Positions 1-7,755 of a stretch of 34,500 bases of DNA are shown here, piece by piece. Source of the stretch: Myxococcales bacterium (lineage in GTDB: Bacteria; Myxococcota_A; Polyangia; Polyangiales; SLQV01). The stretch spans positions 1 through 34,500 of the forward strand of contig SLQV01000094.1 in NCBI GenBank assembly GCA_007131285.1. Reading direction: 5' to 3'. The first letter of the stretch is position 1, and every line of letters begins with the position of its first letter. The notes beneath the pieces were generated by a model. That model did no database searches, was not told the DNA's origin, and saw nothing but the letters and a program-made list of their open reading frames with translations. The position numbers and the translations under genes are program-made.

Positions 1-62
1 CAGCCGCTTGAGCTCGTTCAAAGTAGGCATGCAGGAGCCATAGAGGTTGCTCTTGGCGAAAC

Positions 63-680
63 ATGCGGTTAGTCCAGCGGGTAGCTATGCAAAGTCGAGT
101 GCGTCAGGTCAGGCTTGTTTCTTGTTTTGCGCTGTCGTTATCAGCGTCAACACTCTATGTGACGGCGCTGTGCGCAGCGGCGGGCGCAAGCCTGCTTCTT
201 CCCGCTCAGGTGGCGGAGGCACAGGGGGCTGCGCTCGACGCCACGCCTAAAGGTACCATTGGCCTTGGCCTCATTGGCGCGGAACTTGGCCTGGTGCTGC
301 CGACGGCATTCGGCCTGTCAAAGACCTGGTCGCTGATTACCTTCCCGGCTGTTGGCGGCGCGGGCGGTGCGGTGGCCGGTTACTTTTTGCTGGACGACCC
401 GGGCAGAAGCAACTGGTCTGTCGGTGTGCTTGCCGCAGGTATTGCCCTAGCGGTACCTGCGACATTGCTCGCCGTCTACTTGAGCGCATACAAGCCGGAT
501 TCGGACCCGACGATGGCTCCGAGGCCCACCGGGGTTCTGGACATGGAGGAAGGTGCGTTCAAGCTTGCGGTCCCGGCGGTGGCGGTGGTGCATGAGCTGC
601 CGACCGAGGTCAAGGGCGAGGGGGTAGGCAACGCTTTGCCGCCTGAGTTGCACGTATCGGTTGTGTCCGGGCGCTTCTAG
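63..680 (+). CDS. Conserved hypothetical membrane protein, unknown function
   Basis: A 205-residue protein that I do not recognise by function. Residues about 17-53 read as a signal peptide or signal anchor ending in an Ala-rich stretch with a possible AxA-type cleavage site near 'VAEAQG'. Three Gly/Ala-rich hydrophobic segments follow: about 65-85, 88-110 and 118-142 ('WSVGVLAAGIALAVP'). A hydrophilic C-terminal tail contains acidic residues. The pattern 'GTIGLGLIGAELGLVLP' looks like the small glycine-zipper membrane proteins common in myxobacterial genomes, but that is recollection and not a search result. The first ATG (63) lacks a strong ribosome-binding site, and the ATG at 87 would also give a complete signal sequence. 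No operon partner is evident; the next gene starts over 300 bp away. Confidence 0.7.
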   Translation: MRLVQRVAMQSRVRQVRLVSCFALSLSASTLYVTALCAAAGASLLLPAQVAEAQGAALDATPKGTIGLGLIGAELGLVLPTAFGLSKTWSLITFPAVGGAGGAVAGYFLLDDPGRSNWSVGVLAAGIALAVPATLLAVYLSAYKPDSDPTMAPRPTGVLDMEEGAFKLAVPAVAVVHELPTEVKGEGVGNALPPELHVSVVSGRF

Positions 681-1014
681 CGGGTTCCAGAGCCGTCTGG
701 GCAGCATGTGTGGGGCGTGCCGAGGCGCTTGTGCGCCCACTCCATGTCAGTACGGGTAGCCAGCGCATTCAATTCAGCGCGCAGCCAACCTGGTATCCGG
801 GGGTGGGCAGGGGGTGCTTCCTTGAGGCGTGACAAGTGAAGACGCGTCCGACGCGTGCATCTGCAATGCGTCGAGTTCGGGTGGATGTACCTTCGGGTTC
901 GACGACGATAGGTGTCGCGGTCGAGGCTCCAAATGCACCAGAGGTTTACCTGGATATTCGACGGCGGGTCATGTTGCGTCGCGCAGTCGAACCCCATCGC
1001 GTGGCTGGTGGGTC
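681..1014. other. Intergenic region, no recognisable gene
   Basis: This 334-bp stretch separates the membrane protein from tilS. Open frames exist here: a GTG-initiated frame from 836, a GTG extension of tilS from 829, and a minus-strand frame at 677-997. None shows a recognisable domain or a convincing ribosome-binding site. The tilS extension would add 62 residues of Cys/Ser/Gly-rich sequence unlike the family N terminus. I see no tRNA, clear terminator or repeat. Confidence 0.4.
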
Positions 1015-2025
1015 ATGCGTGCTGAGCGCGAGTGGGCGGCGTATGCGTTGCGTCTCTTGGACCGAGCTGGGATTCGGAGTGTGGTCTTGGCCTGTTCAGG
1101 AGGCGGCGATTCCTTGGCACTCCTGTGGTTATGCGCACGGGACTGGCGGCTGCGCCAGCGCGTGCGCGCTGTGGTGGTCGTTGACCACGGGCTGAGGCTA
1201 GCTGCGGTGCGTGAATCCGCTAGGGTCGTAGGCACGGCGGCGCGCGCGGGTTTCGCCGGACGCGTGTGTCGCGTCGTGGTGAATCGAGGTCCGGGGTTGC
1301 AGTCTCGCGCGCGTAGCGCCCGGTTTGTTGCGCTTGAAAGCGTCGCATGTGCAAGCGAGGCTTCGGGCGTTTTGCTGGGACATACGCGTGATGACCTGGC
1401 CGAGACTCTCCTAGACCGCTTTCTAGCGGGTCGAGGCGCACGTGCGCTCGATGCGATGCGTCCCGTGGCAGGACAGGCGTCCGGGCCTGCACGCGTGCGG
1501 CCACTACTGAAGGCGACACGCGCAGAAGTGCGCGATTATTTGGCTAGTTTGGGAGAGGGCTACGTCGATGATCCCTCGAATGAGGACGATAGCTTCCAGC
1601 GCGTACGACTACGGAAGTGGCTATCGCAGCTGGATAGCGCGACCCGAACGCGTTTTCTGGAAGTAGCGCCACGCCTACAAGAGGAGGGTGCAGCCATTAA
1701 AGCGTTGGTTGCGGAATCGGGTAGGCGTCTCAGCCTTTCCGATGGCCGAGCGCCGCGGCTGGAGGAGAAGGGCGAGGGGCGCGCTAGCGTGTTGGCGCGG
1801 GTGTCCTGGGATAGTAGGCCGCTGCCGCTTTTGGCGGTAGTGGGCTGGGTTGAATCAGTGGTGGAGCATCCGCTCGCCATGACTCAGGTCGACGAGATGG
1901 CACGGGTGCTCGAGTGCGGCCGCGGCGAGGTCCGGCTGGCATCCGGCTTCTTGGTGCGCCTCCAGGGTGGTGAGTGGCTGCTGATGCGCGCTCCCCGGAG
2001 CATGCGCGTCTCGCTTGAGACGTGA
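1015..2025 (+). CDS. tilS: tRNA(Ile)-lysidine synthetase TilS
   Basis: TilS uses ATP and lysine to convert C34 of the CAU-anticodon tRNA-Ile to lysidine, so that the tRNA reads AUA and is charged with isoleucine. The PP-loop motif S-G-G-G-D-S is at residues 28-33 of the chosen start. Further N-domain signatures follow: 'VVDHGLR', 'LLGHTRDDLAETLL' and 'VRPLL...R.EVRDYL...GEGYVDDPSNED', the last being the typical TilS end of the N domain. The protein is 336 residues, shorter than the roughly 430 of E. coli TilS, so the C-terminal domains are reduced. I chose the ATG at 1015 because it places the PP-loop at the usual distance from the N terminus; the frame stays open to a GTG at 829. The tilS-ftsH-folP order recurs in many bacteria. 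Confidence 0.92.
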   Translation: MRAEREWAAYALRLLDRAGIRSVVLACSGGGDSLALLWLCARDWRLRQRVRAVVVVDHGLRLAAVRESARVVGTAARAGFAGRVCRVVVNRGPGLQSRARSARFVALESVACASEASGVLLGHTRDDLAETLLDRFLAGRGARALDAMRPVAGQASGPARVRPLLKATRAEVRDYLASLGEGYVDDPSNEDDSFQRVRLRKWLSQLDSATRTRFLEVAPRLQEEGAAIKALVAESGRRLSLSDGRAPRLEEKGEGRASVLARVSWDSRPLPLLAVVGWVESVVEHPLAMTQVDEMARVLECGRGEVRLASGFLVRLQGGEWLLMRAPRSMRVSLET

Positions 2026-2406
2026 ATGCGGTGCGGCAGCGGTCGAGGCTTGATCGGCGCAGACCGGCGTTGAACGGCCATAGCCAAGCGCGGGTTTGCC
2101 GAAAGCACAGGATGCACGATGAGAGGCCAACGCAAGTTCATCAAGGGAAGGGTTCGATCGATGGGCCTTGTTCCGACGCGAATGTTAATGCGATCGAGAG
2201 GATGTGTTGGGCGGAGTGCCTGGGTTGCGTTTGGCTAGCAGCGCGTCGGAAGGAACGTGCGACTTGGCGCGTTGACTCCTTGCCGCTACCCTACTTAGGT
2301 AGAGCCCGCTTGGCGGGAGGTACGGCCGAGGCAGGCGCGTCGCCTTGGCGACTCTCGTTTGCGGCCTAGCGATGCCCCGATTGGATGGGGAAGACATGAG
2401 GCGAGC
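2026..2406. other. tilS-ftsH intergenic region with two small hairpins
   Basis: This 381-bp gap precedes ftsH and shows no convincing gene; the 115-residue open frame across it resembles nothing known. Two compact inverted repeats lie in the likely ftsH leader: CCCGC-TTG-GCGGG at 2305-2317 and GTCGCC-TT-GGCGAC at 2339-2352. A TTGACT hexamer at 2272-2277 could be a -35 element, but no good -10 lies at the right distance. The hairpins could end tilS transcription or shape the ftsH leader; neither is followed by a T-run. Confidence 0.35.
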
Positions 2407-4329
2407 GTGAAACAAGGTCACAAGACACTGCTGCTTTGGGTACTCCTGATAGTGATGTTTGCGGCGGTATACCAACTGGTCGCCGACGGCAAACAGGCGC
2501 AGGTGGTTCCGTTTAGTGAGTTTATTGCGGATGTGGAGTCGGGCCAGGTCGCGCGCGTTGAGGTGCGCTCGATGGAGCACAGTGGTGAGTATACCTACTG
2601 GCTCAAGTCCGAAAGCGAGGCGGAGCGTAAGAAAAAGCTCACCGTCGGCATTGTTGGCGAGCGCACCAATGCGGAACTCATTGAGCGGCAGGTTGAGGTC
2701 AAATACCTCCCGGAAGAGGGTGGCTTCTGGACATCGGTTCTCATTACTTGGTTGCCTATTCTACTGCTTGTTGGCGTGCTGGTATTCTTTGTACGCCAGA
2801 TGCAGGCCTCGGGTGGCCGGGCCATGTCCTTCGGGAAGTCTCGGGCTCGGTTGTTGAGTGAATCTCAAAACCGAGTGACCTTCGCTGATGTTGCCGGCAT
2901 TGATGAAGCAAAGGATGACTGCGAGGAGATTATTGCGTTCCTGAAGGAACCTAAGCGCTTTCAGCGCTTAGGTGGCCGAATCCCCAAAGGCGTGCTGCTT
3001 ATGGGTTCGCCGGGTACGGGTAAGACCTTGCTGGCTCGAGCTATTGCAGGCGAAGCCGGCGTACCTTTCTTCAGCATTTCCGGTTCTGACTTCGTGGAGA
3101 TGTTTGTCGGCGTGGGCGCGTCCCGCGTGCGCGATCTCTTCGAGCAAGGAAAGAAGAATGCTCCATGCATTATCTTTATCGATGAAATCGACGCAGTGGG
3201 TCGTAATCGTGGCGCGGGCATGGGCGGCGGTCACGACGAACGCGAGCAGACGCTCAACCAGCTTCTCGTCGAAATGGACGGCTTCGAATCCAACGAAGGC
3301 GTGATCATTATTGCCGCGACGAACCGACCTGACGTGCTTGACCCCGCGATTCTTCGCCCCGGCCGTTTCGACCGACGCATCGTCGTGCCACGTCCGGATC
3401 TCAATGGGCGCGTAGGTGTGCTTGCTGTGCACGCCCGGCGTGTTCCCATGTCCGATGACGTTGACCTTGAAATCGTCGCCCGCGGCACGCCGGGCTTCTC
3501 GGGAGCAGACCTCGAAAATCTAGTAAATGAGGCCGCTTTATTGGCGGCACGACAGGACAAAGAAGCTGTCTCAATGCAGGACTTTGAACTGGCTAAAGAT
3601 AAGGTATTGATGGGCTCTGAGCGGCGCTCGATGGTGATCAGCGAGAAAGAAAAGCGGACCACCGCGTGGCACGAAGCGGGTCACACGCTAGTGGCCTGGC
3701 TGCTGCCCCACCACGACCCGATTCACAAGGTTTCGATTATTCCGCGGGGCCCCGCGTTAGGCGTTACCATGTCGCTGCCCGACGAGGAGCGCCAGAGTTA
3801 CTCGAAGGAGTGGATTGAAGATCGCATTGCAATGGCGCTCGGTGGTCGCATTGCCGAAGAACTAACCTTTTCCTCGTTGACCACTGGCGCATCCGACGAC
3901 TTCAAAAAAGCCACCCAGCTTGCACGCTCAATGGTCACTGAGTGGGGCATGAGCGAGAAACTGGGCCCGCTTGCGTACACCGAGCGCGAGGAACAGGGCT
4001 TCTTTGCCGGGGGTCGTCAGGCTGAATATTCCCAAAGCACCGCGAACGAGATCGATGGTGAGGTCCGGCGTATCGTACAAGCGCAGTACGAGCGCGCCCG
4101 ACAGGCGTTGCGGGAGAATCGCGACAAGCTTGACGCGCTAGCAGAAGCGCTTCTCGAACGCGAGACGCTGGACCGTCACGAGATTGAGGCGGTGATGCAC
4201 GAACGCGAGTTGCCACCCCGCCAGACCATCTGCATTCCTACGTATGCCGACAAGAAGAAGGCCACTAAAGACGAAAAGTCGGCGCCCATCTTCCAGCCGC
4301 GCCCAAGCACGGTCCCGGCCAGCTCCTAG
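2407..4329 (+). CDS. ftsH: ATP-dependent zinc metalloprotease FtsH
   Basis: FtsH is a hexameric inner-membrane AAA+ protease that unfolds and degrades unassembled membrane proteins and selected cytosolic regulators. The sequence gives TM1 at about 7-25, a periplasmic domain, TM2 at about 108-131, Walker A G-S-P-G-T-G-K-T at 200-207, Walker B with D259-E260 in 'FIDEID', and the second region of homology '[20 protein letters not shown]'. The zinc site HEAGH is at 422-426, and the Asp in 'TGASDDF' near 497 is the expected third zinc ligand. From GTG 2407 it is 640 residues, close to the family norm. This GTG has a GAGG at 2398-2401 five bases upstream, whereas the ATG at 2359 would add 16 hydrophilic residues before TM1. 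The last codon abuts the folP start. Confidence 0.96.
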   Translation: MKQGHKTLLLWVLLIVMFAAVYQLVADGKQAQVVPFSEFIADVESGQVARVEVRSMEHSGEYTYWLKSESEAERKKKLTVGIVGERTNAELIERQVEVKYLPEEGGFWTSVLITWLPILLLVGVLVFFVRQMQASGGRAMSFGKSRARLLSESQNRVTFADVAGIDEAKDDCEEIIAFLKEPKRFQRLGGRIPKGVLLMGSPGTGKTLLARAIAGEAGVPFFSISGSDFVEMFVGVGASRVRDLFEQGKKNAPCIIFIDEIDAVGRNRGAGMGGGHDEREQTLNQLLVEMDGFESNEGVIIIAATNRPDVLDPAILRPGRFDRRIVVPRPDLNGRVGVLAVHARRVPMSDDVDLEIVARGTPGFSGADLENLVNEAALLAARQDKEAVSMQDFELAKDKVLMGSERRSMVISEKEKRTTAWHEAGHTLVAWLLPHHDPIHKVSIIPRGPALGVTMSLPDEERQSYSKEWIEDRIAMALGGRIAEELTFSSLTTGASDDFKKATQLARSMVTEWGMSEKLGPLAYTEREEQGFFAGGRQAEYSQSTANEIDGEVRRIVQAQYERARQALRENRDKLDALAEALLERETLDRHEIEAVMHERELPPRQTICIPTYADKKKATKDEKSAPIFQPRPSTVPASS

Positions 4330-5229
4330 GTGGCGTCTGACGATAAAGCGACCACGGTGTCTGCGTCCATTGCGGAGCTTTGGGGAATTGTTAACGTAAC
4401 GCCTGACTCGTTCAGCGATGGGGGACAAAGTGAGCGACCGGAACAGGCCACCGGTTGGGGGCTCCATCTGGCGCGTTGCGGGGCTGACGTTGTGGATGTC
4501 GGCGGCGCATCCTCCAGGCCGCGAGGTGACATCTACGGCAAGGGCGCGGTGATGCTCGCGCCTGAGATAGAAACGCTACGCGTGCTACCCGTTGTGCAGG
4601 CGCTCTGTGCTGCCGGTTGTCGAGTGTCTATCGATACGATCCAAGCGTCCGTCGCCGAGGCTGCGCTCGGCGCGGGTGCATCGATAGTCAACGACGTTTC
4701 CTGCGCGAGCGATGCACGCCTGCTGCAGACGGTTGCAGCGCATGACGCCGGGTATGTCTTGATGCATCGGCGCGGTGACGGTGCGACGGTTGGCAAGGAT
4801 GCGATTTACGACGACATCATAGAATCCGTCCTGGCGGAGCTTGATTCCGCGCTCGCTCGGGTACTCGCCGCAGGAATTCGCCGGGAACGTGTCTGGCTGG
4901 ACCCCGGTCTTGGATTTTCCAAGGACGTTGAGACGTCGCGGACGCTACTCAGGGGATTGGAACGTCTCAGGGTGTTCGGTCTGCCCGTTGTGGTCGGCGC
5001 CTCGCGCAAGGCGTTTTTGGGGATGACGACGCCCTCCGGCGCGATAATCCCCGCACACGAGCGTGATCCCGCCAGCTACGTTGCAGCGTGCTTAGCTGTC
5101 GCGTGCGGTGCGACCGCGATGCGTGTGCACGATGTAGCGGGCACGCGTCAGGCTTTGCTTGCCGCGGAGCTTCTCACGGGCACCGACAGCACGATGCGGC
5201 GCTTCCTCAGATCTCGTGATTCGCCTTAA
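4330..5229 (+). CDS. folP: Dihydropteroate synthase FolP
   Basis: FolP condenses 6-hydroxymethyl-7,8-dihydropterin pyrophosphate with p-aminobenzoate to give dihydropteroate in folate synthesis, and is the sulfonamide target. Family signatures in order are 'GIVNVTPDSFSDGG' (residues 19-32), 'DVVDVGGASSRPRG' in place of the more usual DxGGESTRPG, 'SIDT...A..GASIVNDVS', 'DPGLGFSK', and the substrate-binding 'GASRKAFLG' with K227. The 299-residue length is normal. The GTG start at 4330 follows the ftsH TAG with no intervening base, which suggests translational coupling to ftsH. A second in-frame GTG at 4357 is an alternative start. No other folate genes are in the window. Confidence 0.94.
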   Translation: MASDDKATTVSASIAELWGIVNVTPDSFSDGGQSERPEQATGWGLHLARCGADVVDVGGASSRPRGDIYGKGAVMLAPEIETLRVLPVVQALCAAGCRVSIDTIQASVAEAALGAGASIVNDVSCASDARLLQTVAAHDAGYVLMHRRGDGATVGKDAIYDDIIESVLAELDSALARVLAAGIRRERVWLDPGLGFSKDVETSRTLLRGLERLRVFGLPVVVGASRKAFLGMTTPSGAIIPAHERDPASYVAACLAVACGATAMRVHDVAGTRQALLAAELLTGTDSTMRRFLRSRDSP

Positions 5230-5442
5230 AAACAATCTAGCTGGATTCGGGGACTTCAAGTGAGCGTGGGGTGTCGAACTCAGCTTCGGATCGCTTTTGG
5301 GGAAAGTCGGGGAAACGTGGCACTGTGCCCGCACAAGATGTCTGGGGGACGCCTGCGAGAATATGCGCCCTGGATGGTCGCGCTTGGCACGTTTTTCCGA
5401 GTCGCCTCTGCCACGTGAAAAGGGTAGGTTGCAGCGTTCCAG
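5230..5442 (+). promoter_or_regulatory. Upstream region of the TAM genes with a sigma54-like candidate
   Basis: This 213-bp gap contains TGGCAC at 5318-5323 and GCA at 5331-5333, with exactly ten bases between the GG and GC doublets, as in sigma54 -24/-12 promoters. The TT usually preceding the -12 GC is CC here, so the match is incomplete. The same bases form the short inverted repeat GGCAC-T-GTGCC. The predicted start would lie about 100 bases before the GTG of the TamA-like gene. This is a weak prediction from spacing alone. Confidence 0.2.
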
Positions 5443-7581
5443 GTGGGAGTAGGCACGCACACGCATTCGCGACCAGAGTCAGGTCTTCGCACGCGCTCAT
5501 GGAAGCGTCCCCTTGCCGTGGTCGTGTTACTCGCGAGCGTAGGCTGCGCGCGGATTCCACCGGCTCGCTATGGGGTTCGCTCGCTGAGCGTTGAGGGATT
5601 GGAAAGCCTTGACCCTGAATCGCTCAAGGCTTGCCTCGCTACGCGAGAGCGTAGCGCCTTTCGCCTTAACCTGGGCCGCGGCTACGACCCACCCTGCAGC
5701 AAGCCGCCGTTTAACGGCAAAAGGTTGCAACTGAAGCTCTTCACCTGGGCTTGGTCCAGTTGGCCCATTTATGATGAATCGGTATTTCAGCGAGATATCG
5801 ACCGCATCAAGCGCTGGTTTCGGGCACGGGGCTACTACGACGCACAAGTCGACGCGGTGGCCATTTCGCCGGAGCGCGCAGAGACCGGCGACCGTTTCCC
5901 CGCGGCTGAACCGCCATGTGCAACGAAGGAGGGCCGCGGTTGTCCGGCGGACTTGCGCATTACAGTCAGCGAGGGCGCACCCATAGTCGTTGAGCGCATC
6001 CAGGTACAAGGCACCACCGAGCTGAGCGAAGCTCTCAAGGACAAGCTTGACGGTGCCCTTAAGCTTCGTGTCGGTGAGCCTTTCGATGAAGAACTTTACG
6101 ACACAACGCGACGGCTTTTCGCGCGAGCATTGGCGGAGGCATCCTTTGCGAAAGGGACCGTTTCTGGTCGCGTAGAGGTCGATCCGGAAAAGCGGCAAGC
6201 ACGCGTTTATCTCGAGCTTCGTTCCGGCCCAAGCTTCCGTTTCGGCCGTGTTTATGTGACCGGTCAGCAGCACCTTTCGGTAAGGCCTATCCTCGCATCC
6301 GCCTATATCAAAGAGGGCTCTCCTTTCCGCGCCTCAGCTCTCGATGAGGCGCAGCGTGAGGTGTATGGCCTCGGTGCATTCTCGTCGGTAGAAGTGATTC
6401 CCCATCTCATCGAGGATCAGGAGGCGGTCGCCGATGTGGAGATCCGCGTGGCACCGGGGCGCCTAACTCGTTTTGGGCTCGGTGTCGGTGTCATGGCCGG
6501 GGCCCTTTCCACAACCACTAATTTCCAAGACCAGACGGTGCCGCAATGGGACGTGCATCTTCTGGCTATCGCCGAGCATCGCAACTTTCTCGGCGGACTG
6601 CGCCGCATTCGTATCGAGGAGCGTCCACGTCTAATCTTTGACCAGGTGTTTCCCCAAACCGGCGGCTCCTTTCCCTCCCCGGGTAATCTTGCAATGGTCG
6701 AGTTTCGCCAGCCGGCCTTTCTTGAGCAACGCACGCAGCTCTACGCCAATATCCGCTGGGATCTTGGGCCGGACCCATTCCAAGCGCGCTTCTTTCGACA
6801 CGATCTCGATGCGCGCCTCGCGCCCCAGCGCACCTTCTTTGGTGGTCGCCTCTCGGTCTCGGTGGGCATCCACGCGAACTGGTTGTTCGTCACAGAGGTT
6901 CGTGATCGTGCGCCCGCGGATTATTTTTTAATGTTTTGGGAGCAGGCACTCTCGCTAGATTTACGCGACAATCCCACTAATCCGACGCGTGGTTTCTACG
7001 CGACATTGGGGCTCCACCAAGCGGGGTACGGCTTGCCGGCATCCTGGCGCTACTTTCGCACAACCCCGGACACCCGTTTCTACATTCCCCTGCCTTACGA
7101 GTTGGTGCTTGCGGGTCGCTTCGCGCTTGGGATGTTATTCATCCAAGATAGCGATGAAGGCCTCGACGCCCTCAGCTCGCAGCTTGGCCCGGAGCGTTAC
7201 CGTTTGCGCGGTGGGGGCGCCTCAGGGAACCGAGGCTTTGTGCCCGGTGATCTCGGGGATGGCATCGAAGGTGGCTTGCGCCGGTGGGAGGCCTCTCTCG
7301 AGCTCCGCGCCATGTTGACTCAGGCTTTCGGGACCGTGCTTTTCACCGACTTCGGCGACGTGCACCGCGGCAGCGCCTTCCGCTTCGACCACCTAAACAC
7401 GAGTGTCGGTTTTGGATTTCGCTACTTAACGCCGGTGGGTCCCTTGCGCGCTGATCTCGGTTTCTTAGTCGACCGCGCGCGCATCATTGGCGAGGAGGCT
7501 CCGGCTTCCAACTACCTGGTAAATCTCGGCTTCGTGCAGTTCCCCGGCGCCTTTCACCTGACCATCGGCAATGCGTTCTAG
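5443..7581 (+). CDS. tamA: TamA-like Omp85 outer-membrane protein (BamA superfamily), possible lipoprotein
   Basis: A 712-residue Omp85-family protein: N-terminal POTRA domains in the periplasm and a C-terminal 16-strand barrel in the outer membrane. POTRA-like units are visible at about 44-180, 181-265 and 266-345 (for example 'YGVRSLSVEGL...', 'VERIQVQGTTEL...', 'FGRVYVTGQQHL...'). The barrel runs from about 350 to the end and includes the Omp85 loop-6 type motif in 'RGGGASGNRGFVPGDLG' and a terminal Phe ('TIGNAF'). A basic stretch and hydrophobic core (residues 16-34) end at C35 in 'LLASVGC', a possible lipobox, although Ser at -3 is not ideal. Three POTRAs and a downstream tamB point to TamA rather than BamA, which usually has five. 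The GTG start at 5443 is the only reasonable upstream start I see. Confidence 0.85.
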   Translation: MGVGTHTHSRPESGLRTRSWKRPLAVVVLLASVGCARIPPARYGVRSLSVEGLESLDPESLKACLATRERSAFRLNLGRGYDPPCSKPPFNGKRLQLKLFTWAWSSWPIYDESVFQRDIDRIKRWFRARGYYDAQVDAVAISPERAETGDRFPAAEPPCATKEGRGCPADLRITVSEGAPIVVERIQVQGTTELSEALKDKLDGALKLRVGEPFDEELYDTTRRLFARALAEASFAKGTVSGRVEVDPEKRQARVYLELRSGPSFRFGRVYVTGQQHLSVRPILASAYIKEGSPFRASALDEAQREVYGLGAFSSVEVIPHLIEDQEAVADVEIRVAPGRLTRFGLGVGVMAGALSTTTNFQDQTVPQWDVHLLAIAEHRNFLGGLRRIRIEERPRLIFDQVFPQTGGSFPSPGNLAMVEFRQPAFLEQRTQLYANIRWDLGPDPFQARFFRHDLDARLAPQRTFFGGRLSVSVGIHANWLFVTEVRDRAPADYFLMFWEQALSLDLRDNPTNPTRGFYATLGLHQAGYGLPASWRYFRTTPDTRFYIPLPYELVLAGRFALGMLFIQDSDEGLDALSSQLGPERYRLRGGGASGNRGFVPGDLGDGIEGGLRRWEASLELRAMLTQAFGTVLFTDFGDVHRGSAFRFDHLNTSVGFGFRYLTPVGPLRADLGFLVDRARIIGEEAPASNYLVNLGFVQFPGAFHLTIGNAF

Positions 7582-7755
7582 CGTGTTTAGTGGCGGCGCC
7601 TGGGAAGTCGTAGGCTGCTCGCGTGCCTGCTCCGTGCGTCCTGTACGTTGCAGTGGGTGTTGCTTTGGCTCGATTTTGAGGATGCGGCAGTCGCTTTGGC
7701 GTCTATCGTTAGCGACTATCTGCGCCTGCCGTGAGGCGAAGGCTGAAGTGGCGAC

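Noticed and set aside
836-1195. Short open frame ahead of and overlapping tilS
   Set aside because: It starts at a GTG without a ribosome-binding site, runs into the tilS coding frame and has no recognisable family.
2230-2265. GGAAGGAA-like stretch recalling the signal recognition particle RNA tip
   Set aside because: The flanking bases do not form the required paired apical helix with its symmetric internal loop.
2185-2580. 131-residue minus-strand frame over the ftsH start
   Set aside because: It overlaps the ftsH coding start in antisense, and its composition is His/Arg/Ser-rich without a domain.
7591-7737. Open stretch ending 'SDYLRLP' just before tamB, which could be a frameshifted tamB start
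   Set aside because: The tamB frame already has a complete N-terminal membrane anchor at its GTG start, and the upstream stretch has no start codon with a ribosome-binding site.
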